The translations under genes were made by a program, and so were the position numbers. From Vibrio agarilyticus (lineage in GTDB: Bacteria; Pseudomonadota; Gammaproteobacteria; Enterobacterales; Vibrionaceae), in assembly GCF_012641465.1 (NCBI RefSeq), contig NZ_JABAIK010000010.1, positions 1 through 64,000 on the forward strand: a stretch of DNA of 64,000 nt, in the 5' to 3' direction. Below are positions 51,414-59,867 of the stretch, piece after piece (the stretch's first letter is position 1; each line of letters opens with the position of its first letter). The notes beneath the pieces were generated by a model that did not search any database, was not told where the DNA came from, and saw only the letters and a program-made list of their open reading frames with translations.

Positions 51414-51491
51414 GTTCCTTTAAAACGAATGTTCCTTTAAAGCGAATTGCCGTTCGATATTTGGAAAGTTGCGGCCTAACGAAAACGAAAT

Positions 51492-51528
51492 GCGGTGAGG
51501 GTACTATTTTCCCTCACCGCTTTGTTTT
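51492..51528 (+). terminator. intrinsic terminator after cytR
   Basis: GCGGTGAGGG-TACTATTTT-CCCTCACCGC is a perfect 10-bp stem followed by TTTGTTTT. It lies about 80 nt after the cytR stop, before ftsN. Confidence 0.93.
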
Positions 51529-51565
51529 AACATGCTACTACCTTTGTTAATCCAAGCATGACCCA

Positions 51566-52141
51566 GTGGCAAACCGAGATTATGTAAGACGCGGAAAAGG
51601 CGCAGCAAAACCCTCTTCAGCTCGCTCTGCGAAAAGCAAAACCAGCACAAAAAATACTCCTCGTCGTAAGCATTGGCGCAGCTTAGTGGCGGCTATCGTG
51701 CTCGTCGGCGGTTTTGGTTCTTTTCTTTATTGGCTCAATAGCAGCCCTGCCCCACAAACGCCAGAAGTTGTGACTCAGCCGACCGCACCAAGCAAACCTG
51801 CCAAAACAGAGACGTTGCCTCCACCGCCGGAAGAAAAATGGGAATACCCCAAGACACTGCCCGAGCGTGAAATTGTGGTGGAAGCCAAAGAGCTTGAAGT
51901 CTCCAAAATTCCATACATTTTGCAATGTGGCGCGTTTAAACGGCCTGGCGATGCCGAAGCGCGTAAGTTAGATATTGCGTTTCAAGGCTTGGCCAGTCAG
52001 ATAATCCTCCCCAGCGAAGGATCCGGTTGGTATCGCGTGGTGCTTGGCCCATACGCCACCAAACGCGCGGCAGAAAGCGACCAGCGTAAATTGCAACGCG
52101 TTGACATTCAGCCGTGTGCGATTTGGAAGGAAGCGCTGTAG
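51566..52141 (+). CDS. ftsN: cell division protein FtsN (SPOR domain)
   Basis: 191 aa, GTG start. A basic cytoplasmic N-terminus (RDYVRRGKGA) contacts FtsA in the family; one membrane segment (LVAAIVLVGGFGSFLYWL, about 41-58), a proline-rich linker (SPAPQTPEVV, LPPPPEEKWEYP) and a C-terminal SPOR domain from about 115 (YILQCGAFKRPGDAEA to DIQPCAIWK) follow. Two SPOR cysteines may form a disulfide. It is shorter than E. coli FtsN (319 aa), mostly in the linker. It lies before hslVU. Confidence 0.94.
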   Translation: MANRDYVRRGKGAAKPSSARSAKSKTSTKNTPRRKHWRSLVAAIVLVGGFGSFLYWLNSSPAPQTPEVVTQPTAPSKPAKTETLPPPPEEKWEYPKTLPEREIVVEAKELEVSKIPYILQCGAFKRPGDAEARKLDIAFQGLASQIILPSEGSGWYRVVLGPYATKRAAESDQRKLQRVDIQPCAIWKEAL

Positions 52142-52158
52142 CACTCAGAGCACAACGA

Positions 52159-52226
52159 TACCCAAGTCACCTCAAGATGCATTAAGTATCATGACGCTCA
52201 TAGTAAAGACCAACCATGAGCGTCAT
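52159..52226. repeat. solo end of second repeat family with hairpin, after ftsN
   Basis: GATACCCAAGTCACCTCAAGATGC (from 52159) is the terminal sequence of the 58836-59103 family. It is followed by ATGACGCTCAT (52191-52201) and ATGAGCGTCAT (52216-52226), a perfect 11-bp inverted repeat with 14-nt loop. The same end-plus-hairpin layout occurs after rpe (16577-16626). Confidence 0.6.
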
Positions 52227-52266
52227 ACTCCATCCCCTTCCTCTTCCGACTTCGCTCTTATTGCCC

Positions 52267-52294
52267 CTTGAAAAGCGTCTGAGCGCCCCGATAT
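52267..52294 (+). promoter_or_regulatory. sigma-32 type heat-shock promoter of hslVU
   Basis: CTTGAA (52267-52272, in CCCCTTGAAA), a 13-bp spacer and CCCCGATAT (52286-52294) closely match the heat-shock sigma factor consensus CTTGAA / CCCCATNT. It lies about 110 bp upstream of hslV, whose heat-shock control is known in E. coli. Confidence 0.8.
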
Positions 52295-52403
52295 ATACCA
52301 ATAATGACGTACCCACCAGACTCAAGAAACTTGATACTGCCATAAGGCGATAACTGCAAGTGGTACGATAATCAAAAAGAACAACCAACCAAGGGGCTGA
52401 CTT

Positions 52404-52964
52404 GTGACTACCATTGTTTCTGTTCGTCGTAATAATAAAGTGGTGATCGCCGGTGATGGGCAAGTATCACTGGGCAACACCGTAATGAAAGGCAACGCCC
52501 GCAAAGTTCGTCGCCTCTACAATAATAAAGTACTGGCCGGGTTTGCTGGCGGCACGGCTGATGCATTCACGCTGTTTGAGCGTTTTGAAAGTAAATTGCA
52601 GATGCACCAAGGCCATTTAACACGCGCCGCCGTTGAACTGGCGAAAGATTGGCGCAGTGACCGCGCGCTGCGTAAGCTAGAAGCTTTATTGGCAGTGGCA
52701 GATGAAACCGCCTCACTGATCATTACTGGTAACGGTGATGTGATTCAGCCAGAGCATGACTTAATCGCCATCGGCTCTGGTGGCACCTACGCGCAAGCTG
52801 CAGCAACTGCGTTACTTGAAAATACCGAGTTAGACGCGCGCACAATTGCCGAAAAAGCCCTAAACATTGCAGGTGACATCTGCGTATTCACCAACCATCA
52901 TCACACCATTGAAGAGCTTGATAGCGAAAATGGCGCTGATGCACTCGCATTAAGCGACGCTTAA
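52404..52964 (+). CDS. hslV: ATP-dependent protease peptidase subunit HslV (ClpQ)
   Basis: 186 aa, GTG start with AAGGGG 7 nt upstream. After Met removal Thr2 (M-TTIVSV) is the catalytic nucleophile of this proteasome-like peptidase. [22 protein letters not shown] and [17 protein letters not shown] are HslV signatures. The tail is longer than E. coli (176 aa), ending [12 protein letters not shown]. It partners HslU and is followed by it after 25 bp. Confidence 0.97.
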   Translation: MTTIVSVRRNNKVVIAGDGQVSLGNTVMKGNARKVRRLYNNKVLAGFAGGTADAFTLFERFESKLQMHQGHLTRAAVELAKDWRSDRALRKLEALLAVADETASLIITGNGDVIQPEHDLIAIGSGGTYAQAAATALLENTELDARTIAEKALNIAGDICVFTNHHHTIEELDSENGADALALSDA

Positions 52965-52989
52965 TTGTGCCGACTGGAAAGGAAATTGT

Positions 52990-54321
52990 ATGTCTGAAAT
53001 GACACCTCGTGAAATTGTTCATGAATTAAATCGCCATATCATCGGCCAAGACAACGCCAAACGCTCTGTGGCGATTGCCCTGCGCAATCGCTGGCGTCGC
53101 ATGCAGCTTGATGAAAGCTTACGCGCCGAAGTCACGCCGAAAAACATTTTAATGATCGGCCCAACTGGGGTCGGCAAAACTGAGATTGCGCGTCGTTTGG
53201 CCAAATTGGCTAACGCGCCTTTCATTAAAGTTGAAGCCACCAAATTTACCGAAGTGGGTTATGTCGGCAAAGAGGTCGAAACCATCATTCGCGATTTGAC
53301 CGACGTTGCCGTGAAATTGACCCACCAGCAAGCGATGGACAAAGTGCGCTTTCGCGCTCAAGAGCAAGCAGAAGAACGTATTTTGGATGCCCTTTTGCCT
53401 CCGGCTCGCGACGCATGGGGTCAAAACGAAGCCAACAACGAACAGTCCAACACGCGCCAAATCTTCCGTAAAAAATTACGTGAAGGTCAATTGGACGACA
53501 AAGAGATTGAAATCGATGTTGCTGCGCCGCAAATGGGCGTAGAGATCATGGCGCCTCCTGGCATGGAAGAGATGACCAATCAGCTTCAAGGCATGTTCCA
53601 AAGTCTGGCAGGTAATACCTCGAAAAAGCGCAAGATGAAAATCAAAGAAGCGCTCAAAGCGGTGGTGGAAGAAGAAGCTGCCAAGCTGGTTAATCAAGAA
53701 GAGCTTAAAGAGCAAGCCATTTACAACGTGGAAAACCACGGCATCGTCTTCATTGATGAGATTGATAAGATTTGTAAGCGCGGTGAAAGTTCAGGCCCAG
53801 ATGTGTCTCGAGAAGGGGTACAACGCGATTTGCTGCCACTGATTGAAGGCAGCACAGTGTCAACCAAACATGGCATGGTCAAAACTGACCACATTCTGTT
53901 TATTGCCTCTGGCGCTTTCCAAGTGGCCAAACCGTCTGATTTGATCCCAGAATTACAAGGTCGCTTGCCAATTCGCGTTGAGCTTGAAGCGCTTTCCAGC
54001 CATGATTTCAAACGCATTTTGACCGAGCCAAAAGCGTCTTTGACCGAACAGTACAGCGCGCTAATGCAAACGGAAAATGTCACCGTCACATTTAGCGAAG
54101 ATGGCATTCATCAAATTGCGGAAGCGGCATGGACAGTGAATGAAACCACGGAAAACATTGGTGCTCGCCGTCTTCATACCGTTATGGAACGATTGATGGA
54201 TGAGATCTCATTTGATGCGACGGAAAAAGCCGGTGAAACCTTTGTGATTGATGCTGAGTACGTGAAAGCGCGCCTTGGCAGCTTCGTCGCCGATGAAGAT
54301 CTAAGCCGCTTCATTCTTTAA
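52990..54321 (+). CDS. hslU: HslU ATPase subunit of the HslVU protease (ClpY)
   Basis: 443 aa AAA+ unfoldase. Walker [12 protein letters not shown] (about 56-66), the pore motif GYVGKEVE, Walker [10 protein letters not shown], and sensor-type NIGARRLHT are in order, with an I-domain insertion between about 110 and 240. The C-terminal EDLSRFIL is the tail that inserts into HslV to activate it. A terminator follows. Confidence 0.98.
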   Translation: MSEMTPREIVHELNRHIIGQDNAKRSVAIALRNRWRRMQLDESLRAEVTPKNILMIGPTGVGKTEIARRLAKLANAPFIKVEATKFTEVGYVGKEVETIIRDLTDVAVKLTHQQAMDKVRFRAQEQAEERILDALLPPARDAWGQNEANNEQSNTRQIFRKKLREGQLDDKEIEIDVAAPQMGVEIMAPPGMEEMTNQLQGMFQSLAGNTSKKRKMKIKEALKAVVEEEAAKLVNQEELKEQAIYNVENHGIVFIDEIDKICKRGESSGPDVSREGVQRDLLPLIEGSTVSTKHGMVKTDHILFIASGAFQVAKPSDLIPELQGRLPIRVELEALSSHDFKRILTEPKASLTEQYSALMQTENVTVTFSEDGIHQIAEAAWTVNETTENIGARRLHTVMERLMDEISFDATEKAGETFVIDAEYVKARLGSFVADEDLSRFIL

Positions 54322-54326
54322 TACGC

Positions 54327-54359
54327 TATACCCGTCCTACTTAACGTTGTTTGGGTATA
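54327..54359 (+). repeat. minimal ERIC-like remnant (33 bp) after hslU
   Basis: TATACCCGTCCTACTTAACG and the end TTGTTTGGGTATA are the two ends of an ERIC-like element with the core missing. A further end fragment (about 54480-54516, CTACCAACAACGCTGCAACTTCACAG..GAGTATA) lies on the other side of the hslU terminator. Confidence 0.65.
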
Positions 54360-54410
54360 AAGGCGGCACATAAAAGGACGGTGTGCCAAGCCATTAAAGA
54401 ACACATTGAT

Positions 54411-54454
54411 GTAAAAGAGCAGCCATGGTTCCGCCACCGGTTGCTCTTTTTTGT
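54411..54454 (+). terminator. intrinsic terminator after hslU
   Basis: AAGAGCAGCC and GGTTGCTCTT pair around a 16-nt loop (54415-54450), with a T-run after; about 90 nt past the hslU stop. Confidence 0.8.
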
Positions 54455-54517
54455 TTGCAAGCCTTAATTCTTTTGCCTACCAACAACGCTGCAACTTCAC
54501 AGGGAAAGAGTATATAC

Positions 54518-54541
54518 TAGGGTCTGTTGACCTAAAGATCC
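54518..54541 (+). mobile_element. single arm of the MITE-like element, before menA
   Basis: TAGGGTCTGTTGACCTAAAG matches one arm of the 30172-30242 palindrome (15 bases to GACC). No inverted partner follows, so it is a truncated relic, overlapping the menA promoter region. Confidence 0.5.
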
Positions 54542-54562
54542 CTTAATTAAACAACACCTTCT

Positions 54563-55555
54563 ATGAACTCCTCGTTACAAGTTTGGATTGACGCTGCGCG
54601 GCCAAAAACCTTGCCACTGGCACTCGTTTCTATCATGACTGGCAGTGCTCTGGCGTTTGCTCACGGCACCTTTTCTTGGTCTACCGCGCTCTTAGCCATT
54701 GCGACGGCCACTTTGCTGCAAATTTTATCTAACCTTGCTAACGATTATGGCGATGCGGTTAAGGGGACGGATAACCAAGCGCGCCTTGGCCCCACTCGCG
54801 CGCTGCAATCGGGCGCTATCACAGCCCAAGCCATGCGCACCGCAATTGCACTCAATATATTGCTGACCATAGTATGTGGCCTTTGGCTGGTGCTGCACGC
54901 CATTCACTCTTGGCAGACCATTGCACTGTTTATCGGCTTTGGCGCGCTGGCGATAATCGCCGCGATTGCTTATACCGTAGGCAATAAACCCTATGGCTAC
55001 TTTGGCCTTGGCGATATCTCAGTGTTCATTTTCTTTGGTCTTTTGGGCGTATGCGGCACCTACTTTTTGCACACTGAAAGCCACACATCGATATTAAACC
55101 CAGCGCTTGATGCTGCTTTGAGTCATCAGACAGGTCATCAAGGTGTTCATTTTAACGCGCTACCTTTACTGCTTTTGCCCGCTATTGGCTGTGGTCTACT
55201 GGCCGTCGCGGTACTTAATGTCAACAATATGCGTGACATCGAAAATGACGCGGCCTGTGGTAAACGCACCCTTGCGGTGCGCTTAGGCTTTGCTCGCGCG
55301 AAACAGTATCACTTAGCGGTTTTATTGACTGGCTGGCTGGCCTTTGTTGCGTATCTTGGCTTAAACCACGCCGCGTTTGGGCTGGCAAGTTTAATGCTGC
55401 TCGGCCTCGTTGCGCTCATCAAACACGCGCGCGCGGTCTGGCAGAGCCAAACGCCCAACGCCATTGCACCTTTGATGCCACAAGTGGTTAAAGTGGCCCT
55501 TATCAATAACCTTATCTTTGCGACAGTTGTGATAGCTCAAACTCTGCTAGGTTAA
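54563..55555 (+). CDS. menA: 1,4-dihydroxy-2-naphthoate polyprenyltransferase
   Basis: 330 aa integral membrane UbiA-family protein that attaches the isoprenoid tail in menaquinone synthesis. The first aspartate motif ANDYGDAVKGTDN and second NNMRDIENDAACGKRTLAVRL bind Mg-diphosphate. About eight to nine membrane segments are visible. The TARPKTLPLALVSIMTGSALA start is typical of MenA. The order hslVU-menA-rraA is as in E. coli. Confidence 0.96.
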   Translation: MNSSLQVWIDAARPKTLPLALVSIMTGSALAFAHGTFSWSTALLAIATATLLQILSNLANDYGDAVKGTDNQARLGPTRALQSGAITAQAMRTAIALNILLTIVCGLWLVLHAIHSWQTIALFIGFGALAIIAAIAYTVGNKPYGYFGLGDISVFIFFGLLGVCGTYFLHTESHTSILNPALDAALSHQTGHQGVHFNALPLLLLPAIGCGLLAVAVLNVNNMRDIENDAACGKRTLAVRLGFARAKQYHLAVLLTGWLAFVAYLGLNHAAFGLASLMLLGLVALIKHARAVWQSQTPNAIAPLMPQVVKVALINNLIFATVVIAQTLLG

Positions 55556-55753
55556 ATAAGAATCTCATTGCAATGACTTAATGCGTCGATATACTCAAAT
55601 GATTGCGATGCGGTATAAAATAAGGTCTGCCCTTATTTCAACGCATTGTTTTTGTACCCAATATGATTGGGATTGCAGACAGTGGATCTGCAAGTTCAGT
55701 GTGACGGGTAACGCCACTATTTAAAGCACATCATTTAAAGCAAAAGGTATGTT

Positions 55754-56302
55754 ATGGAATACAACACTTCAGCCCTATGTGATATCTACCTAGAACAAGT
55801 GGATGTGGTCGAGCCGATGTTCAGCAACTTCGGTGGACGCGCCTCTTTTGCCGGTCAAATCACCACCATTAAGTGTTTTGAAGATAACGGCCTTATCCGT
55901 GAAACGTTAGAGCAAGATGGCGTCGGTCGCGTATTGCTGATTGACGGTGGTGGCTCGTTACGCAAAGCCTTGGTCGATTCTGAAATTGCCTCACTCGCTG
56001 AAGAGAACGAATGGGAAGGTATCGTCGTTTATGGCTGCGTGCGCGAGGTGGACGATTTAGAAGATATGAATCTCGGCATTCAAGCATTGGCATCCATTCC
56101 TGTCGGCGCGGCAGCTCAGAGCATTGGTGAAGTTGATGTTGCCGTCAACTTTGGTGGCGTGACGTTTTTACCCGAAGATTACCTTTACGCTGACACCACC
56201 GGCGTAATTTTATCCCAAGAGCCACTCGAGCTGGACTTAGAAGCCGAAGAAGAGCTCGAAGAATTGCTGGAAGACGAATTGGAAGAAGAAGTTCGTCACT
56301 AA
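55754..56302 (+). CDS. rraA: ribonuclease E activity regulator RraA
   Basis: 182 aa. It binds and inhibits RNase [39 protein letters not shown] and [16 protein letters not shown] are characteristic. A highly acidic tail of about 25 residues ([19 protein letters not shown]) extends beyond the E. coli length of 161 and may contact the basic RNase E or helicase tails, an inference. RBS AAAGGT. Followed by a terminator and convergent zapB. Confidence 0.95.
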   Translation: MEYNTSALCDIYLEQVDVVEPMFSNFGGRASFAGQITTIKCFEDNGLIRETLEQDGVGRVLLIDGGGSLRKALVDSEIASLAEENEWEGIVVYGCVREVDDLEDMNLGIQALASIPVGAAAQSIGEVDVAVNFGGVTFLPEDYLYADTTGVILSQEPLELDLEAEEELEELLEDELEEEVRH

Positions 56303-56326
56303 TTCTGCGTGTTAACTCGCTCTACA

Positions 56327-56354
56327 ACAAAAACACCCGCCAAGGCGGGTGTTT
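56327..56354. terminator. intrinsic terminator, rraA / zapB
   Basis: AAAAACACCCGCC-AA-GGCGGGTGTTTTC: strong stem with A/T runs on both sides, between convergent rraA and zapB. Confidence 0.94.
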
Positions 56355-56405
56355 TCAATTGCATCAATCAATATCGAAGCCAGTGAATAAGAGGATAACG
56401 TAGCG

Positions 56406-56648
56406 TTATTCCACTTCGTCCATCTTACCAATCAAGGCGCGAATACGCTCTTGCCACTGCACATGCTCTTGCTGCGCCACTTGCGCTTTTTGCTCAAGCT
56501 CTTCACGCGCTTGACGCATTTCGTTTGCTTCGGTTTGCAAACGCGCTTTATCTTCTTTTAACTCTTCCACTTCCATTTGCAATAGTGCAATTGTGTCTAC
56601 TGCTGTTTGGATCTTGGCTTCTAATTTTTCTAGTACTTCAAAAGACAT
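56406..56648 (-). CDS. zapB: cell division protein ZapB
   Basis: 80 aa, almost entirely coiled coil ([31 protein letters not shown] and following heptads). It bridges ZapA on the Z-ring to MatP at the terminus in the family. RBS AAGGTAGG, 5-6 nt before the ATG. It lies beside glpX, as in the E. coli zapB-glp region, but glpFK are absent from this gap. Confidence 0.92.
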   Translation of the reverse strand: MSFEVLEKLEAKIQTAVDTIALLQMEVEELKEDKARLQTEANEMRQAREELEQKAQVAQQEHVQWQERIRALIGKMDEVE

Positions 56649-56981
56649 CTCGGCCTACCTTCTATTCGACTCGACAGAGCAACCATCGCGCTCTCTATTT
56701 TGATTCCATTCTACTTAGCCATGCCAAGAGAAACACCCACTATATTCAATCTCAGTCATTAATTGATGAAAAAGCAACCATATCTAACCAAAAAATAACA
56801 ATCGTTGCGCTGCATCATGATGCAAAACGACTCATAGCGTTAAAAATAGCACGACCAAATTATCCTCACGCTCTTTGATGCAAATTAGCAAACGTTTGTC
56901 TGAGCTGTGATAGAATCCGCGCAAATTAAGAGCATCATCGCTCAACACCACTCTAATATACAGATCCAAACGGGAGATCCC

Positions 56982-57989
56982 ATGAAACGCGATCTAGCAA
57001 TGGCTTTTTCACGAGTTACCGAAGGCGCGGCGCTCGCCGGTTACAAATGGCTTGGCCGTGGCGATAAAAATGCCGCCGATGGCGCAGCGGTTGAAGTGAT
57101 GCGCACCTTGCTAAATAAAACGGAAATCAGTGGCGAGATTGTCATTGGTGAAGGCGAAATTGATGATGCGCCAATGCTCTACATCGGCGAGCAAGTTGGC
57201 TGTGGCGGCGATAGTGTTGATATTGCTGTCGACCCAATCGAAGGCACGCGAATGACCGCAATGGGACAATCCAATGCACTGGCGGTGTTGGCTGCGGGTG
57301 AAAAAGGCAGCTTTTTAAAAGCCCCTGATATGTACATGGAGAAATTGGTTGTAGGGCCACAAGCGAAAGGCGTGATTGACCTCAATAAGCCTCTCAAAGA
57401 GAACTTGGTTAACATCGCAAATGCGCTAGAAAAATCTCTCGATACTCTGGTTGTAATAACACTCGCCAAACCGCGCCACGATGCCATCATCGCTGAAATG
57501 CAGCAAATGGGCGTGCGCGTCTACGCCGTGCCCGATGGCGATGTTGCAGCGTCGATTTTAACCTGTATGCCAGACAGCGAAGTGGATGTGATGTACTGCA
57601 TTGGTGGCGCGCCTGAAGGGGTTGTCTCTGCTGCGGTGATCCGCGCGCTTGACGGCGACATGCAAGGCCGCTTGCTGCCACGCCACGAAGTAAAAGGCGA
57701 TACCGAAGAAAATCGTATTTATGGTACTGCAGAGCTGAAACGCTGTGAAGAGATGGGCGTTACCGCAGGCGTGGTATTAAAACTGGGTGACATGGCGCGC
57801 AGCGATAACGTGGTGTTCTCTGCAACCGGCATTACCAAAGGCGATCTTCTTGATGGTATTACGCGTAAGGGCAATATCGCTACCACAGAAACGCTGCTCA
57901 TCCGCGGCCGCTGCCGCACCATCCGTCGCGTACGCTCGATTCACTACCTTGAGCGCAAAGATGACGAAGTCAAAGCTGTGATCCTATAA
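56982..57989 (+). CDS. glpX: fructose-1,6-bisphosphatase class II
   Basis: About 335 aa. It hydrolyses fructose-1,6-bisphosphate in gluconeogenesis. Signatures: EGEIDDAPMLYIGE, VDPIEGTRMTAMGQSNALAVLA (metal and phosphate) and GGAPEGVVSAA. ATG 56982 (MKRDLAMAF) has GGGAG upstream and matches the E. coli 336-aa protein. An in-frame upstream GTG at 56907 adds 25 residues not seen in relatives. It is not linked to glpF or glpK here. Confidence 0.95.
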   Translation: MKRDLAMAFSRVTEGAALAGYKWLGRGDKNAADGAAVEVMRTLLNKTEISGEIVIGEGEIDDAPMLYIGEQVGCGGDSVDIAVDPIEGTRMTAMGQSNALAVLAAGEKGSFLKAPDMYMEKLVVGPQAKGVIDLNKPLKENLVNIANALEKSLDTLVVITLAKPRHDAIIAEMQQMGVRVYAVPDGDVAASILTCMPDSEVDVMYCIGGAPEGVVSAAVIRALDGDMQGRLLPRHEVKGDTEENRIYGTAELKRCEEMGVTAGVVLKLGDMARSDNVVFSATGITKGDLLDGITRKGNIATTETLLIRGRCRTIRRVRSIHYLERKDDEVKAVIL

Positions 57990-58039
57990 AAGCGGTGATC
58001 CTGTAAAAGACGTTATCTCATAAAAGAGAAATAAACATT

Positions 58040-58061
58040 GAGGGACTAAACTCAGTCCCTC
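58040..58061. terminator. hairpin between glpX and the DUF3135 gene
   Basis: GAGGGACT-AAACTC-AGTCCCTC is an 8-bp perfect stem between convergent genes. On the plus strand it is followed by a T-rich tract (TCATCTTATTTTTC), on the minus strand by TGTTTATTTCTC, so it may end both. Confidence 0.7.
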
Positions 58062-58066
58062 TCATC

Positions 58067-58444
58067 TTATTTTTCGTCCTTGGTACCCTTGTCCTCTTCT
58101 GCTTCTGCGTTGCGCCGAAATGCGACCACGTTATCTAACGTTTCTTGTTCTGCTTGAACCGTTGCGCTTGGGTTGCTGAGCACCTCGCGAAACTTCATGA
58201 CCTGTTTTTGCAGCTCATTCATTAATACCACATTGGTGTGAATCGGATTTTTGCAGCGAGCTACCACACGGTCAATGTGACTTTGCTGAGCGCGAAGCCG
58301 TGGCTGCATGTCGCCGGAAGCTGCAGATATCACCTGATCGCACAATGACTGCTTTAAGCGGTCAAATTCCGATGGGTCGTTTTTTGCCAGTGCCATCAAT
58401 TCATCAAATTTCGGCACCTTTAATGGTGAACTGGACGTGGTCAT
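58067..58444 (-). CDS. DUF3135 family protein
   Basis: 125 aa, soluble, highly charged and mostly helical: a helix VPKFDELMALAKNDPSEFDRLKQSL, then QPRLRAQQSHIDRVVARCKNPIH and a Lys/Glu-rich tail (EEDKGTKDEK). No signal peptide. The pattern matches DUF3135 of marine gammaproteobacteria, function unknown. It is convergent with glpX and stands alone. Confidence 0.8.
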   Translation of the reverse strand: MTTSSSPLKVPKFDELMALAKNDPSEFDRLKQSLCDQVISAASGDMQPRLRAQQSHIDRVVARCKNPIHTNVVLMNELQKQVMKFREVLSNPSATVQAEQETLDNVVAFRRNAEAEEDKGTKDEK

Positions 58445-58664
58445 TATTGAGTCCTCTGCGCGCGGTCAATTGTATAAGGCAGCGCGCTTATCACGCCGCA
58501 TAACAATTGAATCAATCAGACGCTCCATGCCGACTGCAACCGCACTATTAAGCTTAGTGCAAGTAACCAAAGATGCGCCATTTCCTTTAATAAGCGTAAT
58601 CACGCAAACGCTCAGTAGGGAAAGACCTTTAAAGATTCCAAAAAGTGAGAAACTGACTTCACGA

Positions 58665-58839
58665 TATACCCAAACACCTTGGAAATGCAGCCAAATAGCT
58701 TAGAGATGCAGATAGGCGGCGAACGAACAAAGCCTTCGAGCACTTTGTGAACATCGACAAATGATGTGATGAGGTTTGTGAGAGCCGGCCCCTTAATTTT
58801 TCAAAGAAAGGCGCTGCAACGTCAAGTGGGACGGGTATA
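58665..58839 (+). repeat. ERIC-like element, expanded (175 bp)
   Basis: It begins TATACCCAAACACCTTGG and ends GTCAAGTGGGACGGGTATA. It is longer than 127 bp because the left arm is partly duplicated (GGAAATGCAG..GAGATGCAG) and extra sequence lies near the core and before CGCTGCAACGTC. Its last four bases, TATA, are shared with the second-family repeat that begins at 58836. Confidence 0.85.
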
Positions 58840-59103
58840 CCCAAGTGACCTCAAGATGCTGAATTCAGAGCCGGCTCACTGAGCTGAGAGCAAGGCAAAC
58901 AACGCAGCGAAATAGCGAGTCTATTTTCAAGTTGTTTAACGCCGCTATCGGTTCAGTGATCGGCTCCCAAAGGGCGAGCTGTCTTGGCTCATCATCTTTG
59001 TTGACGATTTTCGATTGAGAGCCACTCAATCTTCAAATCCTCGCCTCACTGATGAACCAAGTCATTCTCGCTGAACCATGCATCTTGAGGTTACTTGGGT
59101 ATA
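58836..59103 (+). repeat. second-family repeat, long copy (268 bp)
   Basis: It is bounded by TATACCCAAGTGACCTCAAGATGC and an inverted end GCATCTTGAGGTTACTTGGGTATA (22 of 24 paired). Internal blocks AACGCAGCGAAATAGCGAG, TTCAAGTTGTTTAACGCCGC, GACGATTTTCGATTGAGAGC and CTCGCTGAACCATG match the shorter 8022-8221 copy, which lacks about 50 nt around 58960-59010. No coding potential; an open frame at 59052 begins inside it and is not the true DUF805 start. I do not recognise a named family. Confidence 0.8.
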
Positions 59104-59171
59104 TAGACGCATTTGCTTTTTGCCACATCGTTAACATACTCAATGTTATAGATTCTTGCAGAGGATGCCCT

Positions 59172-59606
59172 ATGCCACTTGGACCGTTACTGTTTTCATT
59201 TCACGGACGAATTCACCGCCAAACCTTTTGGCTCTGGAATTTGGCGTATTACATCCTTGTGCCAAGTTGCGCATTCATCATCCACACACTGGCGCCAGGC
59301 GCGGTCAATGTGCTGCTGCCGATTTTACTGTTGATACTGCTGTGGCCAGATTTAGCCATCACCTGCAAACGCTGGCATGACAGAGGTAAATCGGCTTACT
59401 GGTTATTACTCAGCGCGCCGCTCATTGCGGGGCGCATGATGACCCCGATCGCACTCCCAGGCACCATGCAAGACGAGACGGTGATGAACATGCCAGAAAT
59501 GGGCGGTTCAATTATTGCGTTGGTCTGCGGTTTATGGATTTTTATTGAGTGTGGTCTTTTGCGTGGCACTATTGGTGACAACCGTTACGGCCCCGAGCCG
59601 AAGTAA
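59172..59606 (+). CDS. DUF805 family membrane protein
   Basis: 144 aa. FSFHGRIHRQTFWLWNLAYYILVP is the DUF805 opening, four membrane segments follow, and CKRWHDRGKS and GTIGDNRYGPEPK are the conserved tail motifs. Function unknown. ATG 59172 is chosen because AGAGGA lies 6 nt upstream. The frame is open to 59052, but that part is inside a repeat element. Flanked by repeats on both sides. Confidence 0.86.
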   Translation: MPLGPLLFSFHGRIHRQTFWLWNLAYYILVPSCAFIIHTLAPGAVNVLLPILLLILLWPDLAITCKRWHDRGKSAYWLLLSAPLIAGRMMTPIALPGTMQDETVMNMPEMGGSIIALVCGLWIFIECGLLRGTIGDNRYGPEPK

Positions 59607-59627
59607 GCAAGTCGCTAAGTGAGTGGA

Positions 59628-59765
59628 TATACCCAAACAACTTGGAATTGCAGGTAGGCGGCAAACGAGCAAAGCCTCTGAGCACTTCGTGAACATAGAC
59701 GAACTATGTGATGAGGTTTGTGAGAGCTAGCCAACACCGCTGCAACGCCAAGTAGGACGGGTATA
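59628..59765 (+). repeat. ERIC-like element (138 bp)
   Basis: TATACCCAAACAACTTGGAATTGCAGG to CTGCAACGCCAAGTAGGACGGGTATA with the standard internal blocks. It has about 11 nt more than the 127-bp form, near the core (CACTTCGTGAACATAGACGAACTATG). It lies between the DUF805 gene and the SufR-like regulator. Confidence 0.9.
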
Positions 59766-59867
59766 AGCAGCAAGGCGATGATCTCAACTTGAAACGACGA
59801 TTTTGCTCGTTCTTCCCCTAACCCCATCTATCGCGCATAATATCGCCAGCATCGAAGGTGGGGATTT

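Noticed and set aside
59052-59171. 40-codon N-terminal extension of the DUF805 protein
   Set aside because: It begins inside the 58836-59103 repeat, and the AGAGGA ribosome-binding site places the start at 59172.
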